Shown: positions 8,128-16,849 of the stretch, piece by piece
Layout: every line of letters begins with the position of its first letter
Position numbering within the stretch: the first letter of the stretch is position 1
Source of the DNA: Epilithonimonas hominis
Lineage (GTDB): Bacteria > Bacteroidota > Bacteroidia > Flavobacteriales > Weeksellaceae
DNA length: 64,000 nucleotides
NCBI RefSeq assembly: GCF_003730015.1
Contig: NZ_RJTU01000079.1
Location: 49,226-113,225 of the forward strand
Direction of reading: 5' to 3'
Notes under the pieces: generated by a model
Seen by the model: the letters and a program-made list of their open reading frames with translations, nothing else
What the model was told of the DNA's origin: nothing
Database searches by the model: none
Made by a program: the position numbers and the translations under genes

Positions 8128-9369
8128 ATGCTATATTATCTATACGAATATTTAACTGCTCACGGGATTCACGTTCCGGGAATGAATTTGTTCAAGTACA
8201 TTTCGTTCCGGGCAGCGATGGCCGTTTTGTTTTCGCTGATAATTGCCTTGGCATACGGTAAAAAAATCATCAATTTCCTAAGAAAAAAACAGATGGGTGA
8301 ACTGGTTAGAGATCTTGGTCTGGAAGGGCAAAAGCAGAAAGAAGGAACACCAACAATGGGCGGTTTGATTATTATTTTGGCAACCATCATTCCGGTTTTG
8401 TTGTTTACAAGAATTACCAATGTTTACATCGTTCTTTTGATTATCTCAGTTTTGTGGATGGGAGCGATTGGCTTTTTGGACGATTATCTAAAAAAAGTTA
8501 AGAAAAATAAAGACGGTTTAAGTGGAAAATTTAAAGTCATTGGGCAAGTTGGTTTAGGCCTAATTGTCGGAGTTACAATGTATTTCCATCCTGATGTCGA
8601 GGTTAGGAGAAAGTACGCCGATGCTACAGTTATTAACAGAAATAATGTGGAGAAGAATTTTATGCAAGATGAAAAAATTCCGGTTTCCACGGTTCCGTTT
8701 ACTAAAAATAATGAGTTCGATTACAGTGGAATTTTATTCTTGATGGATGATGCAAAAGCGCACGAATGGGCTTGGATTGTCTTTATTCCAATCGTGATTT
8801 TCATTGTAACAGCAGTTTCCAACGGAGCGAATATTACTGATGGGATTGATGGCTTGGCCGCAGGAACAAGTGTAGTGATTTTGCTGACTTTAGCATTTTT
8901 TGCCTACGTTTCCGGAAATATGATTTTCGCAGATTATCTGAATATTATGTTTCTTCCACATATGGGAGAAACCACCATTTTTGCGCTTGCTTTGGTGGGA
9001 GCTGTGATTGGTTTTTTTTGGTACAATACTTATCCAGCTCAGATTTTTATGGGTGATACAGGAAGTCTGATGTTGGGCGGTGTGATTGCCGTTTTGGCAA
9101 TTATCCTTAGAAAAGAATTATTAATTCCTGTTTTATGTGGCGTGTTCCTTATCGAAAATCTTTCCGTGATTTTGCAGGTGATGGTTTTCAAATACAGAAA
9201 GAAAAAACATGGGCTGGAATATGCTCAAAACAATAGATTATTTAAGATGTCTCCACTACATCATCATTATCAGAAAGAAGGTTTTCACGAGAGTAAAATC
9301 GTGAATCGAATGATAATCATAGGTGTTATGCTGGCAATTATTTGTCTAATCACTTTGAAAACTAGATAG
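8128..9369 (+). CDS. mraY: Phospho-N-acetylmuramoyl-pentapeptide transferase MraY
   Basis: Integral membrane enzyme that transfers phospho-MurNAc-pentapeptide to undecaprenyl phosphate, giving lipid I. It is 413 aa with about ten membrane segments. Motifs are [18 protein letters not shown] (about residues 117-122, the catalytic Asp pair), [15 protein letters not shown] (about 232-246) and [18 protein letters not shown] near the C-terminus. It is longer than the roughly 360-aa E. coli enzyme because of a hydrophilic insert around residues 155-205, a feature I associate with Bacteroidota MraY. It follows murE by 6 bases. Confidence 0.96.
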   Translation: MLYYLYEYLTAHGIHVPGMNLFKYISFRAAMAVLFSLIIALAYGKKIINFLRKKQMGELVRDLGLEGQKQKEGTPTMGGLIIILATIIPVLLFTRITNVYIVLLIISVLWMGAIGFLDDYLKKVKKNKDGLSGKFKVIGQVGLGLIVGVTMYFHPDVEVRRKYADATVINRNNVEKNFMQDEKIPVSTVPFTKNNEFDYSGILFLMDDAKAHEWAWIVFIPIVIFIVTAVSNGANITDGIDGLAAGTSVVILLTLAFFAYVSGNMIFADYLNIMFLPHMGETTIFALALVGAVIGFFWYNTYPAQIFMGDTGSLMLGGVIAVLAIILRKELLIPVLCGVFLIENLSVILQVMVFKYRKKKHGLEYAQNNRLFKMSPLHHHYQKEGFHESKIVNRMIIIGVMLAIICLITLKTR

Positions 9370-9496
9370 AGAACTGTAAAATGTAAAAAGTATAATATAT
9401 AATGTATTTTTTACAGAATAATTAAAATTAATAATGAGTTGATGTACAATTTATAAGTCATTTTACTTCGTACAAAATACATTTTACAAAATAGTT
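9370..9496. repeat. Intergenic word-repeat element (mraY-murD gap)
   Basis: A 127-base gap. The left part repeats TGTAAAATGTA-like words. The right part (GTACAAAATACATTTTACAAAATAG and neighbours) is a rough reverse complement of the left, so a long imperfect hairpin is possible. No promoter box or reading frame was seen. Confidence 0.45.
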
Positions 9497-10840
9497 ATGA
9501 GAGTAGTAATACTTGGAGGAGGCGAAAGCGGCGTCGGAGCTGCGTATCTGGCAAAAGCCAAAGGCTTTGATGTCTTTCTTTCGGACATGGGAAAAATCCG
9601 TGAGAATTACAAAAAAGAATTAGATAAGCTTGGGATAGACTACGAAGATGGAACTCATACAGAAGAAAAAATCCTGAATGCCGATTGGGTCATCAAAAGT
9701 CCTGGGATTCCGAAAAAGGCGGAAATGGTGCAGAAGATTCAGGAGAAAGGAATCAGATTGTCTTCTGAGATTGAATTTGCATCAGAATTTACAGATGCGA
9801 AAATTATTGCGATTACAGGAAGTAATGGAAAAACGACGACAACGTCTTTGATTTATTACATTCTGAAAGAAGACGGATTCAATGTCGGATTGGGCGGAAA
9901 CATCGGAAAAAGCTTTGCAAAACAGGTGGCTAAGGAGAATTTTGATTATTATGTATTGGAAGTAAGTAGTTTCCAATTGGATGATATTCAGAATTTTAGA
10001 CCATACATTTCATTGTTATTGAATTTATCCAAGGACCATCTTGACCAGTACAATTACAATTATGAAGAATATGCTTTGGCTAAATTCAGAATTGCTGAAA
10101 ATCAGGATGCTAATAATTTTTTCATTTACAACAAAGATGACGAAATGAGCAAATCGATTCTTGAAAAATTGGATTTGAAAGTAACTAAAGTTCCATTTTC
10201 GCTAGAGGAAAAATTAGAAAAAGGTGCTTTCTCGATTGATGAGAATTTTGTAGTCAATATCAATGAAGGATTCACGATGAAGATTGACGAATTATCATTG
10301 GTTGGAAAACATAATGTTGCGAACAGCTTAGCGGCAAGTATTGCGGGAAAGTTATTGGAAATCAGTAATGAAAGCATCCGACATTCGTTAATGACATTCC
10401 AGGCAGTTGAACACAGATTGGAACCTGTAGCAGAAATCAAAGGTGTGAAGTTCATCAACGATAGTAAGGCAACAAACGTGAATGCTACTTACTTCGCTTT
10501 GGAAAGTATGAAACAGCCAGTTGTTTGGATTGTTGGCGGAAAAGACAAGGGAAACGATTACTCCGAAATCGAAGAATTGGTCAAGAAAAAAGTTAAAGCA
10601 ATTGTCTGTTTAGGTGTTGATAATCATAAGATTATTGACTTTTTCAAAGACAAAAAAACCGAGATTTATGATACTTCGAGTATGCAGAAAGCAGTAGAAG
10701 TTTCAAAATCTCTTGCAGAAAAAGGAGACGTGGTTTTATTGTCGCCTTGTTGTGCCAGTTTTGATTTGTTCAATGGTTATGAAGACCGAGGAAATCAATT
10801 CAAAAAAGAAGTTTTACAAGAATTGACAATGAAGAATTAG
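9497..10840 (+). CDS. murD: UDP-MurNAc-L-alanine:D-glutamate ligase MurD
   Basis: Cytoplasmic ATP-dependent ligase adding D-Glu to UDP-MurNAc-L-Ala; 447 aa, normal length. The Rossmann-like N-terminus VVILGGGESGVGAAYLAK binds the UDP part, and the ATP loop is ITGSNGKTTTTSL (about residues 109-121). LSKDHLDQY gives the central domain signature, and the C-terminal domain has VWIVGGKDKGNDY and LSPCCASFDLF. In most genomes murD is followed directly by ftsW. Here a RAYT gene and its repeats lie between them. Confidence 0.96.
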   Translation: MRVVILGGGESGVGAAYLAKAKGFDVFLSDMGKIRENYKKELDKLGIDYEDGTHTEEKILNADWVIKSPGIPKKAEMVQKIQEKGIRLSSEIEFASEFTDAKIIAITGSNGKTTTTSLIYYILKEDGFNVGLGGNIGKSFAKQVAKENFDYYVLEVSSFQLDDIQNFRPYISLLLNLSKDHLDQYNYNYEEYALAKFRIAENQDANNFFIYNKDDEMSKSILEKLDLKVTKVPFSLEEKLEKGAFSIDENFVVNINEGFTMKIDELSLVGKHNVANSLAASIAGKLLEISNESIRHSLMTFQAVEHRLEPVAEIKGVKFINDSKATNVNATYFALESMKQPVVWIVGGKDKGNDYSEIEELVKKKVKAIVCLGVDNHKIIDFFKDKKTEIYDTSSMQKAVEVSKSLAEKGDVVLLSPCCASFDLFNGYEDRGNQFKKEVLQELTMKN

Positions 10841-10843
10841 AAT

Positions 10844-10907
10844 TATCAATAGGATTGGGCTTTAGCCTATTCTAAAAATGAACGAACAAATTGGCTTTAG
10901 CCAAAAT
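10844..10907. repeat. REP pair upstream of the RAYT gene
   Basis: Two palindromic cores, GGCTTTAGCC at 10858-10867 and TTGGCTTTAGCCAA at 10891-10904, are spaced 23 bases apart. The unit is repeated almost exactly at 11460-11524, beginning with 24 identical bases (10844-10867 and 11460-11483). This fits a REP doublet mobilised by the adjacent RAYT. Confidence 0.85.
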
Positions 10908-10911
10908 AAAA

Positions 10912-11349
10912 ATGCCTTTTGTAAAAGTTTACATACACATTGTTTGGAGTACAAAAAACAGAATTCCTTTTCTCAATTCCAAAGACTTGAGAATCAATGT
11001 TTGGAAACATATAAAACAAAATGCGAATGAAAAAGGGATTTTTATAGATGTTGTAAATGGATATTCAGACCATTGTCATTGTTTAATTTCTTTGTCAACA
11101 AATCAGACAATAGAAAAAGTATTACAATTGATAAAAGGAGAATCTTCATTTTGGATTAATAAAAATAATTTGACTGAAGAGAAATTTGCTTGGCAAGATG
11201 AATATTTTGCAGTTTCTGTTTCAGAATCGATGATAGAAAAAGTCAGAAATTATATTATTAATCAAGAAAAACATCATTTGACGAGAAGTTTTTCTGAGGA
11301 ATATGAAGAATTTATTTCAAAATATAAGTTCAATTCAAATCAAAAATAA
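10912..11349 (+). CDS. REP-associated tyrosine transposase (RAYT, Y1/HUH family)
   Basis: A 145-aa single-domain Y1 transposase of the IS200/TnpA_REP superfamily. It shows the HUH pair H54-C-H56 within GYSDHCHCLISL and the catalytic Tyr114 in KVRNYIINQEKHH. The strand WQDEYFAVSVS just before it is typical of RAYTs. These enzymes cut and join single-stranded DNA at REP hairpins. I start at ATG 10912; an in-frame TTG at 10891 lies inside the REP palindrome and would add MALAKIK. Identical-type palindromes flank it on both sides, and it interrupts murD-ftsW in the same orientation, so dcw transcription may pass through it. Confidence 0.9.
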   Translation: MPFVKVYIHIVWSTKNRIPFLNSKDLRINVWKHIKQNANEKGIFIDVVNGYSDHCHCLISLSTNQTIEKVLQLIKGESSFWINKNNLTEEKFAWQDEYFAVSVSESMIEKVRNYIINQEKHHLTRSFSEEYEEFISKYKFNSNQK

Positions 11350-11352
11350 GTT

Positions 11353-11401
11353 TTGGCTAAAGCCAATTCGAGAATGATAAGAAACATCCGGCTAAAGCCG
11401 G
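11353..11401. repeat. REP pair downstream of RAYT, opposite orientation
   Basis: TTGGCTAAAGCCAA at 11353-11366 and CCGGCTAAAGCCGG at 11388-11401. The asymmetric centre is AAA here instead of TTT, so this doublet is inverted relative to the doublets at 10844-10907 and 11460-11524. Confidence 0.8.
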
Positions 11402-11459
11402 ACGCAATTGAAAATAAATAGAGAATATATTCAATAAATCAGAAATATTGAATTGCAAA

Positions 11460-11524
11460 TATCAATAGGATTGGGCTTTAGCCCATTCAAAAAATGAACA
11501 AAAAAGATTGGCTTTAGCCAAAAT
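11460..11524. repeat. REP pair just before ftsW
   Basis: GGGCTTTAGCCC at 11473-11484 and TTGGCTTTAGCCAA at 11509-11522. It is a near-exact direct repeat of 10844-10907, starting 616 bases after it. The second palindrome ends 14 bases before the ftsW ATG and could affect its translation. Confidence 0.85.
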
Positions 11525-11535
11525 TTATAATAAGA

Positions 11536-12771
11536 ATGAGCGAACAAACTACAGAAAACAAATTCGAATTACTGAAAGGCGACAAAGTCCTTTGGTCGGT
11601 TATCATTTTGATTTCCTTCCTTTCCGTATTTCCGGTTTATTCCGCAAGTTCGAATCTGGAATATATCGTGAACAACGGGACTACAACTGGTCATGTTTTC
11701 AAGCATATCGTTTTCGTTTTCATTGGTTTGGGCATTATGCGTTTCGTGGGAACAGTTAAGTACGAATACATCGGAAAACTGAGTTCCATTCTGCTTTTAG
11801 TTACAATTGGATTGTTATTAATAACAATGTTCACCGGACAAAAGATTGAAGGTGCGAGTGCTTCACGTTGGTTAAAGATTCCGGGAACACCGATTTCTTT
11901 TCAGCCATCATCATTCGCTTATTTGATGCTGATTATTTATCTGTGCAGATATTTAACTAAGAAAATCAAAAGAGAAAGACTTCCTCTGGAGAATATCATT
12001 TACATATTCGGACCAATTCTGATTGTTTTCGGATTGGTTGCAAAAGACAATGGTTCAACCGCTTTGATGATTATGATGGTTTCGATTATCATCTTGATTA
12101 TCGGTCAGTTGGCTTGGCAATATGTAGCGGGATTTATCTCGCTTTCAGTAGTTTTCATCGTAATGTTTTTAGTGATTGCATTGAATACTAATTTACTTGG
12201 CGGAAACCGTGTTCACACTTGGATGAGCCGTATAGAAACCTTCTCAAACTCGAAAAAAACGGCAGATGTAGAAGACGAAAGTTTGAAGGCGAAAAACTAT
12301 CAGGTAATGCAAGCGAAAGCGGCCATTGTTCACGGCGGATTCAATGGAATTGGACCAGGGAAAAGTGCTTTGAAGCAGACATTGCCACAATCAGTTTCGG
12401 ATTTTATTTTCGCCATTATTGTGGAAGAATATGGCTGGATTGGAGCCTTCGTTCTAGTTAGCCTTTATATGATAATGATTATTAGGATTGTGATGATAGC
12501 CAGTAAAATGCCCGCATTTTTCGGGTCGTTGCTGGTTCTAGCGATTGGACTGATGATTTTTGTTCAATTGTCAGTTAACATTGCAGTTGCCGTGAATCTG
12601 ATTCCGGTAACAGGTCAGCCTTTACCACTGATAAGTTATGGAGGAACATCGATGTTAGTAACCTACATTCAGTTGGGAATTATTTTAAATGTAAGTTCCA
12701 GAATTCAGGTTTTTGATGAAGAAGGTTTGGGGAAAAAACAGAGTGTTGAAGAAATAAATGATATCGCGTAA
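11536..12771 (+). CDS. ftsW: Lipid II polymerase FtsW (SEDS family)
   Basis: Polytopic SEDS glycosyltransferase that polymerises septal peptidoglycan with FtsI; 411 aa with about ten predicted membrane helices. SEDS signatures are GASASRWLKIPGTPISFQPSSFA (about residues 110-130), GGNRVHTWMSRIETF in the large extracytoplasmic loop, SDFIFAIIVEEYGWIG, and GQPLPLISYGGTSMLVTY near the C-terminus. The stop codon directly abuts the murG start. The REP doublet immediately upstream is the only unusual feature. Confidence 0.95.
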   Translation: MSEQTTENKFELLKGDKVLWSVIILISFLSVFPVYSASSNLEYIVNNGTTTGHVFKHIVFVFIGLGIMRFVGTVKYEYIGKLSSILLLVTIGLLLITMFTGQKIEGASASRWLKIPGTPISFQPSSFAYLMLIIYLCRYLTKKIKRERLPLENIIYIFGPILIVFGLVAKDNGSTALMIMMVSIIILIIGQLAWQYVAGFISLSVVFIVMFLVIALNTNLLGGNRVHTWMSRIETFSNSKKTADVEDESLKAKNYQVMQAKAAIVHGGFNGIGPGKSALKQTLPQSVSDFIFAIIVEEYGWIGAFVLVSLYMIMIIRIVMIASKMPAFFGSLLVLAIGLMIFVQLSVNIAVAVNLIPVTGQPLPLISYGGTSMLVTYIQLGIILNVSSRIQVFDEEGLGKKQSVEEINDIA

Positions 12772-13878
12772 ATGAGCAAAAAACTAAAAATATTAATGAG
12801 CGGCGGCGGAACAGGTGGGCACATCTTTCCTGCGGTTGCGATTGCTCAGGAAATCCAGAAAAGATTTCCCGACGCAGAGTTTTTGTTCATTGGTGCGAAT
12901 GGAAAAATGGAAATGGAAAAAGTTCCTCAATCCGGATTCAAAATCGAGGGATTGAATATCGCTGGATTTGACAGAGGTAATCTTCTGAAAAATATCGGAT
13001 TGCCGTTCAAAGTCATTTCCAGTTTGGTAAAAGCCAAGAAAATCATCAAAAATTTCAAACCGGATTTTGCGGTTGGAACTGGTGGTTTTGCAAGTGGCCC
13101 AGCTTTATACATTGCTGCGAAAATGGGAATTTCGACTTTTATTCAGGAGCAGAATTCTTTGCCGGGAAAGACCAATGTTTTCAATGCTAAAAAAGCAAAA
13201 GCTGTTTTCACGGCTTATCCGGATATGGAGAAATTTTTCCACGGAACGAAAACTTACTTTTTAGGAAATCCGATTCGTCAGAATATCATAACTGATTTGA
13301 TTGATAAGGATTTAGCTAAAGAAAAATTAGGTTTAGATAAAAATAAATTAACGATTCTTTCAGTTGGCGGTTCTCTTGGTTCGAGAACTTTGAACAACGG
13401 CTGGAAAGATAATTTTGATAAACTGAAAGAAAAAGATTATCAGTTAATCTGGCAGACTGGAAAAACGGATTTTGCTGAAATAACTTCCAGCATCCAACCT
13501 CCAGCTTCCATCCAAATAAAGGAATTTATCTCAGATATGGCTTTGGCGTATTCGGCGGCGGATATAATTGTTTCCAGAGCTGGTGCAATTGCTATTTCAG
13601 AACTGGCAGTTGCGAAAAAGCCGGTTTTACTGGTTCCGTTTCCATTTGCAGCGGAAGACCATCAAACCAAAAATGCATTGACTTTGGTTGATAAAAATGC
13701 GGCAAGAATGGTCAAAGATTCTGAGATGAAGGATAAATTCTGGAACACACTTTCAGAAATCTGTGAGAACGAAAGCGTGAGAAAAGAAATGTCGCATAAT
13801 TTAGAATTCTTTGCAAAGCCAAAAGCAGCTGAAGAAATTGTGGACGAGATAATTAAAAATTTAAATTTTAACCAATAA
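12772..13878 (+). CDS. murG: UDP-GlcNAc:lipid I GlcNAc transferase MurG
   Basis: Peripheral inner-membrane GT28 glycosyltransferase making lipid II; 368 aa. N-terminal GGGTGGHIFPAVAIA (residues 10-24) is the lipid I/diphosphate loop and FIQEQNSLPGKTN lies around residue 120. SVGGSLGSRTLN opens the C-terminal UDP-GlcNAc domain, with SRAGAIAISELAVAKKP and LVPFPFAAEDHQTKNA for nucleotide-sugar binding. It begins directly after the ftsW stop. Confidence 0.96.
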   Translation: MSKKLKILMSGGGTGGHIFPAVAIAQEIQKRFPDAEFLFIGANGKMEMEKVPQSGFKIEGLNIAGFDRGNLLKNIGLPFKVISSLVKAKKIIKNFKPDFAVGTGGFASGPALYIAAKMGISTFIQEQNSLPGKTNVFNAKKAKAVFTAYPDMEKFFHGTKTYFLGNPIRQNIITDLIDKDLAKEKLGLDKNKLTILSVGGSLGSRTLNNGWKDNFDKLKEKDYQLIWQTGKTDFAEITSSIQPPASIQIKEFISDMALAYSAADIIVSRAGAIAISELAVAKKPVLLVPFPFAAEDHQTKNALTLVDKNAARMVKDSEMKDKFWNTLSEICENESVRKEMSHNLEFFAKPKAAEEIVDEIIKNLNFNQ

Positions 13879-13882
13879 CTAT

Positions 13883-14290
13883 ATGAAAACTAAATTATTA
13901 GGACTGTCAATTTTGATTTCAGCATTATTTTCTGCACAAAAATTAGATTCAAAAATGATTGGATGTTGGAAGGGAACAGAAACTGACCAGCAAATGGAAG
14001 GAATGAGTAAATATTGGATTTCTTGCCGACAAGATGATGGGAAAAGTATTCTATTATTCATTGCTCTGAGGGATGGAGAGGTAATACAGCAATCTACAGA
14101 AAATGGAAAATGGTGGACGAAAGATGGGAAATATTATGAACTCCACGATTATGATGGAATTACGGATGTTTATAATTATAAATTAGTAGGAGATAATAAG
14201 GTTGAATATAGATCTGTTGAACTATTTGGTAAGCCAGATACATCTTATGTTTTCAGTGATGAAAGAATAATTGAAACAAGAAAAAAATAA
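13883..14290 (+). CDS. Small secreted protein of unknown function inside the dcw cluster
   Basis: A 135-aa protein with a clear Sec signal peptide (MKTKLLGLSILISALFSAQK, cleavage likely after SAQ or nearby). The mature part is mostly beta-strand-like with alternating Trp and Gly: GCWKGTETDQQ, YWISCRQDDGKSILLF, GKWWTKDGKYYEL. This resembles lipocalin/calycin-type small domains of flavobacterial secreted proteins, but I cannot assign a family. It starts 4 bases after murG and ends 15 before murC, so it is co-transcribed with them. It has no standard counterpart in dcw clusters. Function unknown. Confidence 0.75.
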   Translation: MKTKLLGLSILISALFSAQKLDSKMIGCWKGTETDQQMEGMSKYWISCRQDDGKSILLFIALRDGEVIQQSTENGKWWTKDGKYYELHDYDGITDVYNYKLVGDNKVEYRSVELFGKPDTSYVFSDERIIETRKK

Positions 14291-14305
14291 AGTTCGCTAA
14301 ATATA

Positions 14306-15682
14306 ATGAGCATCTTAAATAAATATCAAAACTTCTATTTCATCGGAATCGGTGGAATTGGGATGAGTGCGCTGGCGAGATATTTTCACGCCAACGGCAA
14401 AAATGTTTTAGGTTATGATAAAACGCCAACAAAACTGACGGCTCAGCTTGGTGTTGAAGGTGTTGATATGACATTTGAAGATGTGATCGATGAGAAAATT
14501 ATAGCGTTGGACAAAGAATCAACTTTGGTGATTTATACGCCGGCAATTAAGAAATTGTCAATTCTGGATTACTTAACCAGCGAAGGTTTCGTCATCCTGA
14601 AACGTGCAAAGGTTTTAGGTTTGATTACTGAAAATACAGATTGCATCGCTGTTGCAGGAACACACGGAAAGACCACAACTTCTACTTTAATTGCGCATTT
14701 GTGCAAAGAAGCCAATCTTCCGTCGTCCGCATTTTTAGGCGGGATTTCCGAGAATTTTAAATCGAATTTTGATTACAACGGAAACCAATATTCTGTAGTT
14801 GAAGCCGATGAATATGACAGAAGTTTCCTAAACCTTTCTCCGGATTGGGCAGTTGTAACCTCGATTGATGCAGACCATTTGGATATTTATGGCGATAGAG
14901 TTCAGATAGAAGATGGTTTCCGTCAGTTTGCAGGATTGGTTCCGAATGATAATCAGTTGTTCGTGAGAAAAGGAATTGCAATAGGAAGAGAACACAAAAC
15001 TTATGCTGTGAATGAAGAAGCAGATTATTATTCCGATAATCTGAGGATGAACCACGATAAAATCTATTTCGATTTTCATACACCAACGCAGAAAATTGAA
15101 AATTTTGTTTGGGAAATTCCGGGAATTCACAATGTTGAGAATGCAACGGTTGCTTTGGCAATTCTGAGCAATTTGGGTGTAGATTTCGATACTTTGAAAA
15201 AAGCGATTGCAAGCTTCAAAGGCATCAAAAGAAGATATACCAAACATATTTTCGATAACGGAAAAATCTACATTGATGATTATGCACATCATCCAACAGA
15301 ACTGAATGCAGTTATTGGTTCGATAAAAACCTTTTATCCGACCAAAAAATTGCTGGTAGTTTTCCAACCTCATTTGTTCAGTAGAACTCGAGATTTTGCA
15401 GAAGATTTTGCAAGAAGTCTGGAAAACGGAGATGACTTGTTGTTGTTAGATATTTATCCGGCGAGAGAACTTCAGGAAAATTTTGAAGGAATTACTTCGA
15501 GCTGGTTGGCGGAAAAAATTGAAACAGAAAATAAAGAAGTCTGCACATTGCAAGAGACTTTTGAAAAAATAAAAGAAAAAGACTTTGATATTTTATTGAC
15601 AGTCGGAGCGGGCAATATTGATACACTTTATGATCCGATTATGGAATGGCTTCCAACATTAGAATTAAAAATTAGTAATTAA
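14306..15682 (+). CDS. murC: UDP-N-acetylmuramate:L-alanine ligase MurC
   Basis: Adds the first peptide residue to UDP-MurNAc; 458 aa. It opens with FIGIGGIGMSALARYFHANG (UDP-binding). The ATP loop VAGTHGKTTTSTLIAHL is at about residues 115-131, EADEYDRSFLNL and TSIDADHLDIYGD are catalytic and metal-binding segments, and DDYAHHPTE lies around residue 325. Its position late in the cluster before ftsQ is standard. It is cytoplasmic. Confidence 0.96.
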   Translation: MSILNKYQNFYFIGIGGIGMSALARYFHANGKNVLGYDKTPTKLTAQLGVEGVDMTFEDVIDEKIIALDKESTLVIYTPAIKKLSILDYLTSEGFVILKRAKVLGLITENTDCIAVAGTHGKTTTSTLIAHLCKEANLPSSAFLGGISENFKSNFDYNGNQYSVVEADEYDRSFLNLSPDWAVVTSIDADHLDIYGDRVQIEDGFRQFAGLVPNDNQLFVRKGIAIGREHKTYAVNEEADYYSDNLRMNHDKIYFDFHTPTQKIENFVWEIPGIHNVENATVALAILSNLGVDFDTLKKAIASFKGIKRRYTKHIFDNGKIYIDDYAHHPTELNAVIGSIKTFYPTKKLLVVFQPHLFSRTRDFAEDFARSLENGDDLLLLDIYPARELQENFEGITSSWLAEKIETENKEVCTLQETFEKIKEKDFDILLTVGAGNIDTLYDPIMEWLPTLELKISN

Positions 15683-15726
15683 AAAAACACTTTGTACATC
15701 ATACATTGTACTTTATAGAAAATAGA

Positions 15727-16728
15727 ATGAAAAACAAGTGGAGAATATTGAAGATATTGATAACAGTCGTCCTTTTTGGAGTTCTGCTCAGTTTCTCATT
15801 GAAGCGTTTTAACAACGCAAAGATGGAGAATGTATCTATCAATATGAACCAGACAAAAACGCCGGTTTATTTTGTGGATGAAAAGGATATCAAAGATTTG
15901 GTAAAGCAATTCAATCCGACGAAAAAAATTGGCGATGTTAAGATTCCAGAATTGGAGAAGAAGATTAACGAGATTCCGTTTGTGGACAGTGCCAATGTTT
16001 ATATGAATCTGAACGGAAATCTGAATGTTGATATCAAACAGCGCATTCCGATTTTCCGATTGAACAAAAACGGAAAGGATTTTTATGTAGATGAAAAAGG
16101 CGTAGAATTCCCGATTTCGAGAAATTTTTCTTATCCGTGTATGCTGGTAATGGGAGATGTTGATGCTTCGGAATATCAGGAACTGGGTCAATTGGTTGAG
16201 AAAATTGACAAGGATGATTTCAGTAAAAAATATTTCATCGGAATCAAAAAAGAAAAAAATAATTATAATCTTCTAACGAGTGATGGGAATTACAAAGTTG
16301 AGATTGGAGATTTAGAAAACATTGATTTCAAGGTTAAAGGATTTAAAACTTTTGTAGAGAAATATCTGGTTTACCAAAATCCGAATAAGTACAAAAAGAT
16401 TTCGGTTAAATATAACAATCAGATTGTAACCACACTGAATCCTTATTTCAAAGAAAACGACAGTATTCTGAGAAATGCACCAAAAATTGAAATAAAGCCA
16501 GAAGTAGAAAGTCACAAGCCGGAAGAAAAAAAATCGGAAACCAAACCGGAACCGAAAAAAGAAATAAAAAAAGCTGAACCTAAAAAATCAAAAGCCAAGA
16601 AAGAAACTTCGAAACCGAAAAAAATAGAGAAGAAATCTGAACCGAAAAAAACTTCGCAAAAGAAAAAAGAAACCTCTTTCAAATCTTCTTCTGAAAAAAA
16701 GAAAAAAGCAAAAGTAGTAGTAGAATAA
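15727..16728 (+). CDS. ftsQ: Cell division protein FtsQ with Lys-rich tail
   Basis: Bitopic divisome protein, 333 aa from the ATG at 15727. An upstream in-frame TTG at 15706 gives an implausible MYFIENR extension. It has a short basic N-terminus, a membrane segment at about 7-25 (ILKILITVVLFGVLLSFSL), and then a POTRA-like domain with IPFVDSANVYMNLNGNLNVD and the FtsQ-type segment KDFYVDEKGVEFPIS. After about residue 255 there is an 80-residue tail made almost only of Lys, Glu, Pro and Ser with PKK/KKE repeats, which is not part of the common FtsQ core. Identification rests on position between murC and ftsA plus topology. Confidence 0.88.
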   Translation: MKNKWRILKILITVVLFGVLLSFSLKRFNNAKMENVSINMNQTKTPVYFVDEKDIKDLVKQFNPTKKIGDVKIPELEKKINEIPFVDSANVYMNLNGNLNVDIKQRIPIFRLNKNGKDFYVDEKGVEFPISRNFSYPCMLVMGDVDASEYQELGQLVEKIDKDDFSKKYFIGIKKEKNNYNLLTSDGNYKVEIGDLENIDFKVKGFKTFVEKYLVYQNPNKYKKISVKYNNQIVTTLNPYFKENDSILRNAPKIEIKPEVESHKPEEKKSETKPEPKKEIKKAEPKKSKAKKETSKPKKIEKKSEPKKTSQKKKETSFKSSSEKKKKAKVVVE

Positions 16729-16849
16729 ATTAGATATAAATAAAGTCTTAGCTGAGTAAAAAGCCTTTGCGAGCTTAAAAGCATAATAATGGTAAAACAA
16801 AACTTTGCGGACTTTGCGTTAAAATTAAAAAAATCAAATCGAGCATATA
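16729..16849. repeat. Intergenic word-repeat element (ftsQ-ftsA gap)
   Basis: A 121-base gap with reiterated CTTTGCG words: AAGCCTTTGCGAGCTTAAAAG at the left, written here as a pattern, and AACTTTGCGGACTTTGCGTTAAAA at the right. The TTTGCGTTAAAA type resembles interspersed intergenic sequences I have seen in flavobacterial genomes. No promoter box was found. Confidence 0.45.
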
